A DNA stretch of 64,000 nt from Comamonas sp. BIGb0124 (lineage in GTDB: Bacteria; Pseudomonadota; Gammaproteobacteria; Burkholderiales; Burkholderiaceae_C). Numbering within the stretch: the stretch's first letter is position 1; every line of letters begins with the position of its first letter. Where the stretch lies: positions 496,001 to 560,000 of the forward strand of contig NZ_RJVF01000009.1 in assembly GCF_003752175.1 (NCBI RefSeq). The letters are read 5' to 3'. Shown in pieces: positions 48,894 to 58,244 of the stretch. A program made the translations under genes and the position numbers. A model generated the notes under the pieces. It saw only the letters and a program-made list of their open reading frames with translations, made no database searches and was not told the origin of the DNA.

Positions 48894-49880
48894 TCAGTCC
48901 AGGGGCTGTTCGAGGAAGCGGGTGGTGAAGGTGCTGCGGTAGTCGAAGGTCGCGGGCAGCACGTTGGTCTGGACCAGCAGGTCGAAGTGGGCTTTCCAGC
49001 GGGCTTCGGTGATGCTGCCGGCGCCGTAGGGCGTGCCGTCGTTGACGACCATGCCGTTGTCGCGCATCACGCGGTGGGCGTAGGCCAGCACTTCGGGGGT
49101 CTGCTGCGGATTGAGCTTGCGGATGGCCTGGAATGCGGGCTCGGGATCCTTCATGAAGTCGGCCCAGCCCTTGCGTGAACCGCTGACCATGCATTGCACG
49201 ACCGCTGGCTTCTCGTCGATCATCTTCTGCGAGACCACCATGATGGCGGAGTAGGGGTTGTAGCCGAGCTCGGCCAGCTGGAAAAAGCGAGCGGGCTTGC
49301 CGGTCTCGGCTTCGAAGCGATAGGGATCCTGCGTCACCACGCCTTGCTGGATGGCGGTCTTGTCGGCCAGCCAGGTCGCCATCTGGCCGCTGAAGGCACG
49401 AAGCTGGTCGTCGCGGAAACCGTACTTGGCCTTGAGGTAGGGCCAGATCGATGCCCGGCTCGATGCCGACAGCAGGATGGGACGGCCCAGGAGGTCTTCG
49501 GGCTTGCGGATGCCCGATTCCTCGTGGTAGAGCAGGATGGCCGGGGCCTTCTGCACACCGGCCAGCACCGCACGGGCGGCAAAACCGGCCTTGTTCATGA
49601 GCATGGCGCCGTCGTTCTGCGGCACCATGGCGGCATCGACCGCACCGGCCGTGAGCAGTTGCGAAGGATCCATGCCGGGCGCGCCTTCGCGCAGCGTCAT
49701 GTCCACGCCGCAGGCGGCGTAGTAGCCCTTGGCCAGGGCCTGGTAGTAGCCGCCGAACTCGGCCTGGGCTTTCCAGCTGAGCTGGAACGTGACGGGTGTG
49801 GCGGCCTGTGCCTGCGCAGCCAGCCCGGCCAGGGCCATGATCGCGGCAACGGCGGGAGCCCGGGAGAAACGTCGTGTCAT
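48894..49880 (-). CDS. ABC substrate-binding protein (NMT1/THI5/SsuA-like)
   Basis: 328 residues with a signal peptide ending AAQAQA. The body opens VTFQLSWKAQAEFGGYYQALAKGYYAACGVDMTLREG, the NMT1-like pattern, also seen for pyrimidine-like and riboflavin ligands. It presumably serves the permease and ATPase at 43.3-44.9 kb, although five genes away. Its 150-bp distance from the gene upstream allows an internal promoter. Confidence 0.9.
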   Translation of the reverse strand: MTRRFSRAPAVAAIMALAGLAAQAQAATPVTFQLSWKAQAEFGGYYQALAKGYYAACGVDMTLREGAPGMDPSQLLTAGAVDAAMVPQNDGAMLMNKAGFAARAVLAGVQKAPAILLYHEESGIRKPEDLLGRPILLSASSRASIWPYLKAKYGFRDDQLRAFSGQMATWLADKTAIQQGVVTQDPYRFEAETGKPARFFQLAELGYNPYSAIMVVSQKMIDEKPAVVQCMVSGSRKGWADFMKDPEPAFQAIRKLNPQQTPEVLAYAHRVMRDNGMVVNDGTPYGAGSITEARWKAHFDLLVQTNVLPATFDYRSTFTTRFLEQPLD

Positions 49881-50030
49881 GGTCTGTGCCTCATCAAGAA
49901 AGTTTGAGATCGAAACAAAAAGAAACGGGACGGTGGAACGGCGGGTCGCCTCGGATTCAGGCGGTGCGTCGGGGCGCCGGGAACGGGGCGTCCATGGCGT
50001 CGATCCGTCAGATGAAAAGACGATCGGCGT

Positions 50031-50834
50031 TCATGCGGGCTTTCCGCTTGCGAGTTCTGCCAGCAGTTCAGCGGAGCCGAAAACGAAGCCGAAACACTGG
50101 CGCACGTTGTAGAGCGTGGCGTCCCAGCAGAAGCGGGGCGAGGTCGTGGCCGAGCAGTCTTCCAGCAGCAGGCAGTCGTAGCCTTTGAAGTTGGCGTCCT
50201 GCAGCGTGCACAGCACACACTGGTCGGCGTTGACCCCGGCGAACAGCAGGGTGGTGATGCCCAGATTGCGCAGCACGCTGTCGAGCACGGTGTCGTGGAA
50301 GCCGGACATGCTGTATTTGTCGACATGGATGTCGCCGGGCACGGGGCTGAGCTCGTCGACCACCTGGACCGACCAACTGCCCGCCTGCAGAACCTGCGTA
50401 CCGGAACGTCCGGGCAAGGGGTCGCCGATGCCGGCGCCGTCGCCATGCGGGTTGTACACATGCAGCACATTGGGCGCCAGATTGGCTTTGTCGGCGCGGT
50501 TGCCCCAGTTCACCCAGATCACCGGGACGGCGGCGTCGCGCAAGGCCGGCAGCAGGGTCTGCAGCGGCGGGATCGGTGTGCGGGCCGGGCCGATGTCGAC
50601 GCCGATGTGCGCCAGCCAGCCGTCGGCATGGCAGAAGTCGTTCTGCATGTCGACCACGAGGATGGCCGTGCGTGCGAGGTCGAATGTGATCGTTCGGCCC
50701 CTGTCTTCGACCTGGACCGGGCGGGCGCCGGGCGACGGCCGGACCATGTCCACGCCGGCGCTGGAGACCTGCCATTCGTTGCGCGAGTTGGCGCCGAGCG
50801 CATGGAGCGGCGGCGATTTCACCAAGGCGTCCAT
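50031..50834 (-). CDS. Isochorismatase-family cysteine hydrolase
   Basis: 267 residues. The catalytic Asp is in AILVVDMQNDF, the Lys in HVDKYSMSGFHDT and the nucleophile Cys in FAGVNADQCVLCTLQDA. This is the layout of ureidoacrylate (RutB), biuret and N-carbamoyl amidohydrolases. The ~55-residue N-terminal extension resembles biuret hydrolase-like members. It lies 2 bp after the cupin gene. Confidence 0.9.
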   Translation of the reverse strand: MDALVKSPPLHALGANSRNEWQVSSAGVDMVRPSPGARPVQVEDRGRTITFDLARTAILVVDMQNDFCHADGWLAHIGVDIGPARTPIPPLQTLLPALRDAAVPVIWVNWGNRADKANLAPNVLHVYNPHGDGAGIGDPLPGRSGTQVLQAGSWSVQVVDELSPVPGDIHVDKYSMSGFHDTVLDSVLRNLGITTLLFAGVNADQCVLCTLQDANFKGYDCLLLEDCSATTSPRFCWDATLYNVRQCFGFVFGSAELLAELASGKPA

Positions 50835-50836
50835 GC

Positions 50837-51259
50837 TCAGGCTCCCTCGAGAATCGCCAGATCCTGCGCGTCGAGCCGGACCGGCTCGCCGCTTCGGATC
50901 AGCTCGGAGAAGCCCTCGTTGGGCGTCATCACCGTCAGGGTGTAGAGCTTGCCGGCGCCGGTGTTGCGGATGACGTGCACGCTGCCGGGCTTGAGCAGGA
51001 GGGCGTCGCCCTGGCGGATGGGCTGCTCTTCGCCGTCGCTGACGGCAACGCCGCTGCCGTGCAGCACGTAGAAGAACTCATGCGCCCGGACATGGCTGTT
51101 GGGCGGCGTGGCGCCGCCCACATTGAAGATCTCGATGACCGCGATGTTGTCGTTGCCGTCCTTGCTGGCGTCGGACAGGATGGCGAAGTAGTTGGTGTCT
51201 TGAGGCGAGATTCGGAAGGCCTGGGCCGTTCTCGCACGCTCGAACGAAAAGGTTTTCAT
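50837..51259 (-). CDS. Small cupin-domain protein
   Basis: 140 residues with one double-stranded beta-helix: HVRAHEFFYVLHGSGVAV supplies the first cupin motif and GDALLLKPGSVHVIRNTGAG the second. The spare His/Glu set could bind a metal. It may be an isomerase, lyase or dioxygenase-like enzyme. It is the first gene of the minus-strand run, facing the LysR gene. Confidence 0.87.
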   Translation of the reverse strand: MKTFSFERARTAQAFRISPQDTNYFAILSDASKDGNDNIAVIEIFNVGGATPPNSHVRAHEFFYVLHGSGVAVSDGEEQPIRQGDALLLKPGSVHVIRNTGAGKLYTLTVMTPNEGFSELIRSGEPVRLDAQDLAILEGA

Positions 51260-51409
51260 GGGTGTCCATCCAGAGCAGGATTCATGCCGAACCGTGGTGA
51301 TCGCGAGGCAAAAATCACGGGGCTAAGTGCATTCTGGGTGGCTTGACGCGTGATGAAAAGCGACTTAATGTGTCTGTTGTGTTTCCTAAAAAGCAACAGA
51401 GAAAACCTT

Positions 51410-52330
51410 GTGCTCCACGCCCGCCTGCTGTCCTATCTCGATGAAGTGGCCCGCTCGGGGTCGATGCGCAAGGCGGCCGAACGCCTGCACGTGGTGCCGT
51501 CGGCCATCAGCCGCCAGATCATCGCCCTGGAGGAGGATCTCGGTACGCCGCTGTTCGACCGCACGCCGCGCAAGCTGATCCCGACGGCGGCCGGTGAAAT
51601 CGTCATCCGGCATGCACGTGCCACGCTGAAGGACTTCGAACGTTCGCAGGACCAGATCGAGGAACTCAAGGGCCTGCATCGCGGCGAGATCACGGTCGCC
51701 GTGATGAGCGGGCTGGCGGCCAATGTGGTGCCGCGTGCGGTGACGCAGTTCCAGCAGCGCAACCACCGCATCAAGCTGCACCTGCGCCTGCTGCCGACGG
51801 GAGACGAGATTCTGGCCGCCGTGGCTTCGGGCGAGGCGCAGCTCGGCATCGGGTTCGACTTTCCGTCACGCGCCAATGTGCGGGTGCTGGAGGTGGCGCT
51901 GGGCAAGCTCGGCGCGGTGATGGCGCCCGATCACCCTCTGGCGAACCGGCTGTCGCTGCGCATCAGCGAATGCCTGGGCCATCGGCTCATCGTCGCGGAC
52001 AAGACCATGGCGATCCGGCCGCACCTGGACCAGCTGTTTGCCAAGTCCAAGGTCGAGCCGCATTTCAGCATCGAGACGAATTCGATCGAAGTCATGCGCC
52101 ATGGCGCCATGTCGGACCAGGGCATCACGTTCCTCACGCCGTTCGACATCGAGTTCGAACTGCGCACCGCGCGGCTGACTTATGTGCCGCTGTACGAGCT
52201 GGCACACCACCAGCAGCAGCTCATGCTGATCGGCCCGGAGAACCGCATGCCCGCGCTGACCGCGGTGTTTGTCGAGAGCCTCAAAGGCGTGATCCAGGAA
52301 GCCTTGCGTTCCGAAGTCTTTGTGCGTTGA
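51410..52330 (+). CDS. LysR-family transcriptional regulator
   Basis: 306 residues from the GTG at 51410, chosen because the HTH (LLSYLDEVARSGSMRKAAERLHVVPSAISRQIIALEEDLG) then starts at the usual distance and AGAG lies before it; an ATG at 51350 would add 20 unusual Cys-rich residues. The effector domain contains GEITVAVMSGLAANVVPRAVTQF. It is divergent from the cupin-led run and probably activates or represses it. Confidence 0.88.
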   Translation: MLHARLLSYLDEVARSGSMRKAAERLHVVPSAISRQIIALEEDLGTPLFDRTPRKLIPTAAGEIVIRHARATLKDFERSQDQIEELKGLHRGEITVAVMSGLAANVVPRAVTQFQQRNHRIKLHLRLLPTGDEILAAVASGEAQLGIGFDFPSRANVRVLEVALGKLGAVMAPDHPLANRLSLRISECLGHRLIVADKTMAIRPHLDQLFAKSKVEPHFSIETNSIEVMRHGAMSDQGITFLTPFDIEFELRTARLTYVPLYELAHHQQQLMLIGPENRMPALTAVFVESLKGVIQEALRSEVFVR

Positions 52331-52363
52331 TCGGTGCGAGGCAGGGCTTGCACCGGTCGGCCG

Positions 52364-53965
52364 TCAGGCCGCGGCCAGCCGAGCCTGCAGGAAATTGCCG
52401 CGGACGCCGTCGGCGCTGTTGATGAAGCCGGTGACGCTTCGGCGCGAGACCAGGGTGCTGCTGATCCAGACCAGCGGCTGGGTCACGCGATCCTGGGCGA
52501 CCAACTGCTGGAACTGGGTGTAGAGCGCCTGGCGACGCGCCGAGTCGGGCTCGACCTGGGCCGCTTCGAGCAGGCGATCGACCTCGGGGTTCGCGTAATG
52601 GGCACCGTTCGAGAACGGCACGCCCGGCTTGAAGTTCTTGGACCAGAAGAACCGCTGTAGTCCGATGACTGGATCCGGGCCGGGGTTGGCGATGTAGATC
52701 AGCAGATCGAAATCGCGCTGGGTGTAGACGCGGTTGATGAACTGGGCGGTATCCTGGCCGCGCACATTGAGCTGGATGCCCAGCCGCGCAAGGTTGGCGC
52801 GCAGGTAACGTGCGGTCTGGATGGTGGCCGGAGCCGTGTAGGGATCGGCATTGAGGGTCAGCCGGATGCCCTGGGCGTTGCGCGGCAGGCCGGCCTGATC
52901 GAGCAGGGCTTCGGCACGCGGGAGGTCGAATTTCGGCAGCGTGGGATCGGGGGTGTAGAAAGCCTTCAGGCTGCGCGGAATGGGCGAGTCGGCGGGCTGC
53001 GCGTAGCCATGCCAGACGTTGCGGGCCAGGAAGTCGCGATCGACCGCATGCCCGATGGCTTCGCGCAGCAGCGGATTCTGCAGAACGGGCCGGTCGAGGT
53101 TGAATTCGATGTAGGCGTTGGTCAGCAGAAAAGAGGAGTCCGATACATGCACGGCCAGCGACGGGTTGTCCGACAGCCGTTTGACATCGGCGGGCGACAG
53201 GCCTTCGGCGATGTGCACGTCGCCGGCTTCGAGTGCGGATGCGAGCGCCTGTGCGTCGGGCTTGAGCAGCACGATGACCCGTTCGAGGCTAGGCCGCCCG
53301 CCCCAGTAGGCGTCGTTGCGCAGCAGCGTGATGTCGCGCCCGCGTGACCAGTTGCCGAACTTGAAGGGCCCGGTGCCCACCGGTGCATTGTTGCGCGGGT
53401 TGGCGAGCGGGTCGGTGCCTTCGTAGAGGTGACGGGGCAGGACCTGCGATTCGACGGCCGACAGCGCGTTGAGGATGTAGGGCGCAGGCTTGGAGAGCTT
53501 CAGGACGGCGGTCTGCGCATCGGGTGTGAGAACCTCGTCGACGTTGGCGAAGATGGCGCGGCCGCGTGCATGCAGTTTTTTCCAGATTTCAAGGACGGAG
53601 TAGGCGACGTCGGCCGAGCTGAAGTCGCGTCCGTCATGCCATTTCACTCCGCTGCGCAACTGGAAGGTGACGGTCAGGCCGTCGGGGCTGACCGACCAGC
53701 TCGTGGCCAGTTCGGGGCGCGGCGTTCCGTCTTCCGCATAGGCCAGCAGGCCGTCGAAGATCTTGCCCGAGACCAGTTGCGTGGGGCCGGCCGTGGTCAG
53801 TGCACTGGTCAGCAGCGAGGGCTCGGTCGTGGTGCCGACGACGAGTGTTCCGAGGGTTTCCGCAGGCGCCTGTGCCTGGGCGCCGAAGGGTGAAAGCCAC
53901 CACAGCGCGCTGCCGGAGAAGGCTGCGGGCAGGGATTTCAGAAGATGGCGACGGTCGAGTGTCAT
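52364..53965 (-). CDS. ABC substrate-binding protein, dipeptide/oligopeptide (SBP family 5) type
   Basis: 533 residues from the ATG at 53965, giving a Tat-like signal (MTLDRRHLLKSLPAAF... ending FGAQAQA); an ATG at 54007 is the alternative. Family-5 words include VSGKIFDGLLAYAEDGTPRPELATSWSVSPDGLTVTFQLRSGVKWHDG and APVGTGPFKFGNW. No permease genes adjoin it. It is divergent from a flavin monooxygenase gene, so it may import that enzyme's substrate. Confidence 0.9.
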   Translation of the reverse strand: MTLDRRHLLKSLPAAFSGSALWWLSPFGAQAQAPAETLGTLVVGTTTEPSLLTSALTTAGPTQLVSGKIFDGLLAYAEDGTPRPELATSWSVSPDGLTVTFQLRSGVKWHDGRDFSSADVAYSVLEIWKKLHARGRAIFANVDEVLTPDAQTAVLKLSKPAPYILNALSAVESQVLPRHLYEGTDPLANPRNNAPVGTGPFKFGNWSRGRDITLLRNDAYWGGRPSLERVIVLLKPDAQALASALEAGDVHIAEGLSPADVKRLSDNPSLAVHVSDSSFLLTNAYIEFNLDRPVLQNPLLREAIGHAVDRDFLARNVWHGYAQPADSPIPRSLKAFYTPDPTLPKFDLPRAEALLDQAGLPRNAQGIRLTLNADPYTAPATIQTARYLRANLARLGIQLNVRGQDTAQFINRVYTQRDFDLLIYIANPGPDPVIGLQRFFWSKNFKPGVPFSNGAHYANPEVDRLLEAAQVEPDSARRQALYTQFQQLVAQDRVTQPLVWISSTLVSRRSVTGFINSADGVRGNFLQARLAAA

Positions 53966-54246
53966 GTCCGGAATGCAGGGTTGTGAGTCAGAAGAGACCT
54001 CGGGCATGCTATTGACCGTGAACGGAAATCGCCACGATGAAAAACCGATATCCATCCTCGGGCGATGCAGCGGGAAAAGGCTCGGATGCGGAATCGTCTG
54101 CAGCAAGAGACAGGCGTCGAGCCGTCCGCAAGGCGAAGCTCATATCGATATGAAGATCCGTAGCAGCCGGTTGCGCCGGGTTTCGCTAAGTTGGCTGTCT
54201 TGGCGTGCCGTCCTGGCCGCCGTTCGATTTCATCTTCGGCCTTCGC
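53966..54246. promoter_or_regulatory. Divergent region with the perfect palindrome CATATC-GATATG
   Basis: The 281-bp gap between the binding protein and monooxygenase genes contains the 12-bp perfect palindrome at 54141-54152. Nothing else is recognisable. It could be an operator; at this length chance is possible. Confidence 0.3.
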
Positions 54247-55431
54247 ATGACTCTGACTCGTCCTGCCGGCTCCCTCGTGGGGCTGGATCGTTTCGCCTCG
54301 CCCGCGGATTTTCCCGACAGCCCTTATGCACAGGCTCTCCGGCAGCCGGTGTTGCTGGGGCTGTTCCTGCCGATCCAGGCCGGAGGCTGGAGTGCCTCGA
54401 CGCTGCCGCGAACCACGGATTGGCGCTGGCCCTACAACCGGGACCTGGTGCTCAAGGCCGAGTCGCTGGGTTTCGATCTGGTGTTCGCCCTGTCGCAGTG
54501 GCTGCCCAAGGGCGGATATGGCGGTGTTTTCGACGGTCATGCCCTGGACTCGTTCCAGACCATGGCCGCGCTGACCGCAGTGACGCAACGTATCTTGCTG
54601 GTCTCGACCATCCATGTACTGTACGGGCCGTTGCATCCGCTGCACCTGGCCAAGTGGGGGGCGACGCTCGACCATATCTCGGGCGGGCGCTGGGGCATCA
54701 ACGTGGTGACCGGGCATCGTGCGGTCGAACACGAGGCCTTCGGCTGGGATCGCATCGAGCACGACCGACGCTACGCCCTCACCGCCGAGTTCATCGAGGT
54801 GCTGCAGCGGCTGTGGACCGGCGACGAGCCGTTCTCGTTCGAAGGCGAATCCAGCTGGCGTCTCAACAACGCCTTCGTCACGCCCAAGCCGGTGTATGGC
54901 CGGCCGCTGCTGGTCAATGCCACGGGATCGGATGCCGGCATCTCGTTTGCCGCACGTTATTCGGATGTGGTCTTCATCACGAGTCCGGGGGCCTCCGACT
55001 TCGCCAGTGCGATCGAGCTGCTGCCGGCGCATGCGGCACGGGTCAAGCAGGCCGCACGGGAGCAAGGGCGGGAGATCCGCACGCTGCTCAATCCCATGGT
55101 CGTCAGCCGCGAGACCGAGCAGGAGACCCGTGCGTACTACGACGCCATCGTCGCGCATCAGGATGTCCGGACCCCCGACGGTTTCCACACGCTCAACAGC
55201 GATGCCCATGCCTGGCGCGGCCGTGCGGGGCTGGACGGGGCCAACCGGCGAGCCATCGGCGGCAACATCGAGGTGGTCGGCACGCCCGAACAGGTGGTCG
55301 AGCAGTTCGTCGCGCTCAAGCGCGCGGGCATCGACGGGCTGCAACTGAGTTTCTTCGATTTCAAGCCCGACCTCGCGTTCTTCGGCGACCGCATTCTGCC
55401 GCTGATGAAGCAGGCCGGACTGCGGCTGTGA
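54247..55431 (+). CDS. LLM-class flavin monooxygenase, SfnG (dimethylsulfone monooxygenase)-like
   Basis: 394 residues from the ATG at 54247. Bacterial luciferase fold words: LGLFLPIQAGGWSASTLPRTTDWRWPYN, AESLGFDLVFALSQW, HPLHLAKWGATLDHISGGRWGINVVTG, and RPLLVNATGSDAGISFAARYSDVVF. These enzymes use FMNH2 and oxygen to cleave C-S bonds of sulfones or sulfonates. No FMN reductase gene is adjacent. Confidence 0.9.
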   Translation: MTLTRPAGSLVGLDRFASPADFPDSPYAQALRQPVLLGLFLPIQAGGWSASTLPRTTDWRWPYNRDLVLKAESLGFDLVFALSQWLPKGGYGGVFDGHALDSFQTMAALTAVTQRILLVSTIHVLYGPLHPLHLAKWGATLDHISGGRWGINVVTGHRAVEHEAFGWDRIEHDRRYALTAEFIEVLQRLWTGDEPFSFEGESSWRLNNAFVTPKPVYGRPLLVNATGSDAGISFAARYSDVVFITSPGASDFASAIELLPAHAARVKQAAREQGREIRTLLNPMVVSRETEQETRAYYDAIVAHQDVRTPDGFHTLNSDAHAWRGRAGLDGANRRAIGGNIEVVGTPEQVVEQFVALKRAGIDGLQLSFFDFKPDLAFFGDRILPLMKQAGLRL

Positions 55432-55794
55432 GTACGACGAGCCGCGTATCCGCAGGGCGGGCAACTGACGCCCGCGGACCTTGAGAAGCGGATGAAAAAA
55501 ATCCCACCGTCCGGGGGGCGGTGGGATCAAGTCTCGCAAGGTCATTCACGATGGAGCCCGCCGTTTGCGAGAGGAGACATCGGCAGAGAGATTGGACGGC
55601 GACTCTTACGCGGTCACCGTGTTACGGCAGGATCACCTGCGGAGGCCTGTTTGATTTACGTCGGTTGGCGCCCGACGGCTGGCGTTTTGCGTTGCAGACG
55701 CTGCCATGGATCGAATTCTAGGCAGACCGCCGGTTTTGTGTGGATCGAATCCATCATTTGTTAATGCGGCATAAGCTCAGGCCGGTTCCGTGCG
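55432..55794. other. Gene-free region between convergent genes
   Basis: No gene seen. It holds the terminator at 55494-55527. GGCAGGATCACCTGC (around 55628-55641) contains a short inverted repeat (GCAGG/CCTGC) of unknown meaning. Confidence 0.5.
55494..55527 (-). terminator. Rho-independent terminator
   Basis: ATCCCACCG (55501-55509) pairs with CGGTGGGAT (55519-55527). Seven A before it on the plus strand give a T-run for minus-strand transcripts, so it would end the flavoprotein operon some 270 bp past its stop. It may also stop the convergent monooxygenase mRNA. Confidence 0.75.
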
Positions 55795-57414
55795 TCAGGG
55801 GGCAAGAGCGATTCTCTGCAAGCCGATGTCGTGCAGGCCGTTCACCACGATGCGATCTCGCTGGGCCGGGTCCTGGGTGGGGGCTTCCTGCAGCCGATGC
55901 AGTCCCCGGCTTTCGTGGCGAACACCGGCGCTGCGGTAGATCCAGCGTGCGCCGGCCAGCAAGGCTGCGGCTTCGCGTGTCTGCCAAGCTTTCTGATGTG
56001 CCTGTGGGGCCAGGCCGTCGGCTGCAGATGTCCAGCGATCGTCGAGTCTCGCCAGCGATGCCGCGATGCCGTTTCGCGTGCGGAACACGTTTTTGTCGAT
56101 GGGCAGGATCTCGTCTTGCGCGCGTTGCAGCAGCGCGTTGCTGGACAAGGAGGGATTGCCGCCGCGCCGCGGACGCAAGCCCGTGCCGCCCAGGGCCCGA
56201 AGCGGGGCCTTGGAGGAAGGCCTCGAACGGGCGAAGTCGACCGAGGCCTGTGCGGCCCATTTGGCGGAGACCAGGCACCATGCGATCGCCGGCCCGCCGC
56301 CGCTCATTGCCGCCCCCGACAGGTGGGTGCGTTCGGTGACATCGCCTGCTGCGTACAGGCCGGGAACGGCGGTGGCGGCGTGCGCATCGACGACCAGACC
56401 GCCGGCCGAGCGGATCAGGCCTTCGTAGCGCAGTTCGATCGGAAAACGTTCGGTGTAGGGGTCGAGGCCGATGGTCTGGAAATGATCGTAGATGCTGCTG
56501 ACCGTGCGTGCAAAGGCCTTCAGGCTTGCGCCGCCCTTGTTCATGCTGGCGTAGGCACCGCCGGTCTCCAGAATGGCACGTGCCACATCGGCGACGGACT
56601 CCCACCCGTTGGCCGGCAGTTCACGACCCTGCCCATCGTAGAAGGTGGCACTGCCGTACCAGAACCCCTTGGTGGTGGGGCTGCCTTGCGGCGAGATGCC
56701 GTAGTGACCGCTGAACTCCATGCTCGCCAGGCTGGCCCCGGCTTCGGCCGCCATCAGATGGCCTTCGCCGGTGGTGCCTTGCGTGCCCATGGCGCCGGAC
56801 AGGAATGCATTGCCGCCGGTGGCGAGGATGACGGCTCCTGCGCGCACGGCCCAACTGTGTCCGTCGCGTGTGTCCAGCCCCGCTGCGCCTGCCACCGTGC
56901 CTTCGTCGCCCAGCAGCTCGAGTGCCGGGCTGTGGTCGAGCATCACCACGCCCGTCTTCTCCAACTGCTCGCGCAGGAACAGCATGGCGCGCGCGCCGTG
57001 GAAGGCCAGCAGGCTCGGTGGCGATCCATCCAGCGTGGGCATGCCGTTGTTCGACAGGAACCCCAGCGCCTTGAGTTGCAGACCGATGCGGTAGCTCTCT
57101 TCGTAGATCCGTTCGATCGCCGTCAGGTCGTCCAGGCCGCATGCCGCATCGTGGCGAGAGTGGATCAGCTTGCGGTTGTATTCTTCCTCGCCCGGGCGGG
57201 TGTAGTAGCCGCTGCCGCCGGCCTGGGCTACCACCCCGGCGGTGCCCACCTGTGCCTTTTCCGCCAGGATCACTGTGGCCCCGGTTGCCCGGGCACTGAG
57301 TGCCGCCCAGCAGCCTGCGATGCTGCCGCCGATGACCAGGATGTCGGCAGCGTAATGTCGATCGTGCGTGTTCTCGTGGACGAGATCGCTCGGTGGGTAG
57401 GGGTTCTGGGTCAT
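55795..57414 (-). CDS. FAD-dependent flavoprotein of the fumarate reductase / succinate dehydrogenase / AprA type
   Basis: 539 residues. The N-terminal FAD site is ADILVIGGSIAGCWAALSARATGATVILAEKAQ, with ILATGGNAF, GEGHLMAAEAGASLASMEFSG and the C-terminal VPGLYAAGDVTERTHLSGAAMSGGGPAIAWC. It is the third gene after sulfonate-type ABC genes, which suggests a redox step on an organosulfur compound rather than respiration. The partner is unknown. Confidence 0.87.
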   Translation of the reverse strand: MTQNPYPPSDLVHENTHDRHYAADILVIGGSIAGCWAALSARATGATVILAEKAQVGTAGVVAQAGGSGYYTRPGEEEYNRKLIHSRHDAACGLDDLTAIERIYEESYRIGLQLKALGFLSNNGMPTLDGSPPSLLAFHGARAMLFLREQLEKTGVVMLDHSPALELLGDEGTVAGAAGLDTRDGHSWAVRAGAVILATGGNAFLSGAMGTQGTTGEGHLMAAEAGASLASMEFSGHYGISPQGSPTTKGFWYGSATFYDGQGRELPANGWESVADVARAILETGGAYASMNKGGASLKAFARTVSSIYDHFQTIGLDPYTERFPIELRYEGLIRSAGGLVVDAHAATAVPGLYAAGDVTERTHLSGAAMSGGGPAIAWCLVSAKWAAQASVDFARSRPSSKAPLRALGGTGLRPRRGGNPSLSSNALLQRAQDEILPIDKNVFRTRNGIAASLARLDDRWTSAADGLAPQAHQKAWQTREAAALLAGARWIYRSAGVRHESRGLHRLQEAPTQDPAQRDRIVVNGLHDIGLQRIALAP

Positions 57415-57436
57415 GACTCCGAAATCCGTGCGTTCT

Positions 57437-58243
57437 TCAGCCGTCGCGCCAGCGCAGCAGGTATTCTTCGGCCCACTGTGCCAGCCGGTTCAGGCCGTAG
57501 CCGACAGCACCCAGGATCACCACGCCCAGCATCACCAGATCCATGTCGAAGCGTTCGCGGCCCGCGATGATCATGCCGCCCAGGCCCGGTCCCACCGTCA
57601 TGAAATACTCGGCTGCGACCGTGGCCAGCCAGGCATAGATGAGTCCGAGGTGGATGCCGGTCAGGATGGACGGAACGGCCGCAGGCAGATAGACCCGCCT
57701 CAGCGTCTGCGAGCGGCTCAGGCAGAGCGATCGGGCGACCTCCAGAATCTGGGGTGGCGCAGATCCCATGCCCTCGAAGGTATTGAGCGCCACGGGAACA
57801 AAAGCCGCCAGGGCGATGAACGTGACCTTGGCGATTTCCGCAAAACCGAACCAGATCGAGATCAAGGGGATCCAGGCCAGCACGGCGATCTGCTTGAGCG
57901 CATTGAACGTCGGGTTGATCAGCTCCCTGGCCGTGCGGGACAGGCCCAGCCATGCGCCGAACACCACGCCGGCGGCCGACCCGATCGCAAAGCCGGTCAG
58001 ATTGCGGCTCAGGCTTGCCGACAGATGCAGCAGCAGATCGCCATCGCGCAGTTCGTGCAGGGCGGTTGCAGCGACCTGTTCGAGAGGCGGCAGAAAACGC
58101 CGGTCGACCCAGCCCAGATGGGCCGACAGTTCCCACAGAAGCAGCAGCAACGCGGGCAGGACCAAGCCGCGGCGCGCACGAACCGAGAGGTAGCGGAAAC
58201 GCCGGCGGGATGGTGCCGAGGAGGCAGGCCGAGCCAGGGTCAC
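57437..58243 (-). CDS. ABC transporter permease (SsuC-like), second of a pair
   Basis: 268 residues from a GTG at 58243, chosen because GGAG lies 6 nt upstream and the preceding stop is only 1 bp away. Six hydrophobic segments and an EAA-type loop (NTFEGMGSAPPQILEVARSLCLSRSQTLRRVYLPAAVPSIL) are visible. It differs clearly from the first permease, so the transporter may use a heterodimer. Confidence 0.91.
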   Translation of the reverse strand: MTLARPASSAPSRRRFRYLSVRARRGLVLPALLLLLWELSAHLGWVDRRFLPPLEQVAATALHELRDGDLLLHLSASLSRNLTGFAIGSAAGVVFGAWLGLSRTARELINPTFNALKQIAVLAWIPLISIWFGFAEIAKVTFIALAAFVPVALNTFEGMGSAPPQILEVARSLCLSRSQTLRRVYLPAAVPSILTGIHLGLIYAWLATVAAEYFMTVGPGLGGMIIAGRERFDMDLVMLGVVILGAVGYGLNRLAQWAEEYLLRWRDG

Positions 58244-58244
58244 A

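Noticed and set aside
55628-55645. GGATCACCTGC as a 16S rRNA 3'-end fragment
   Set aside because: The following CCTCC core is missing and the surrounding sequence is not ribosomal.
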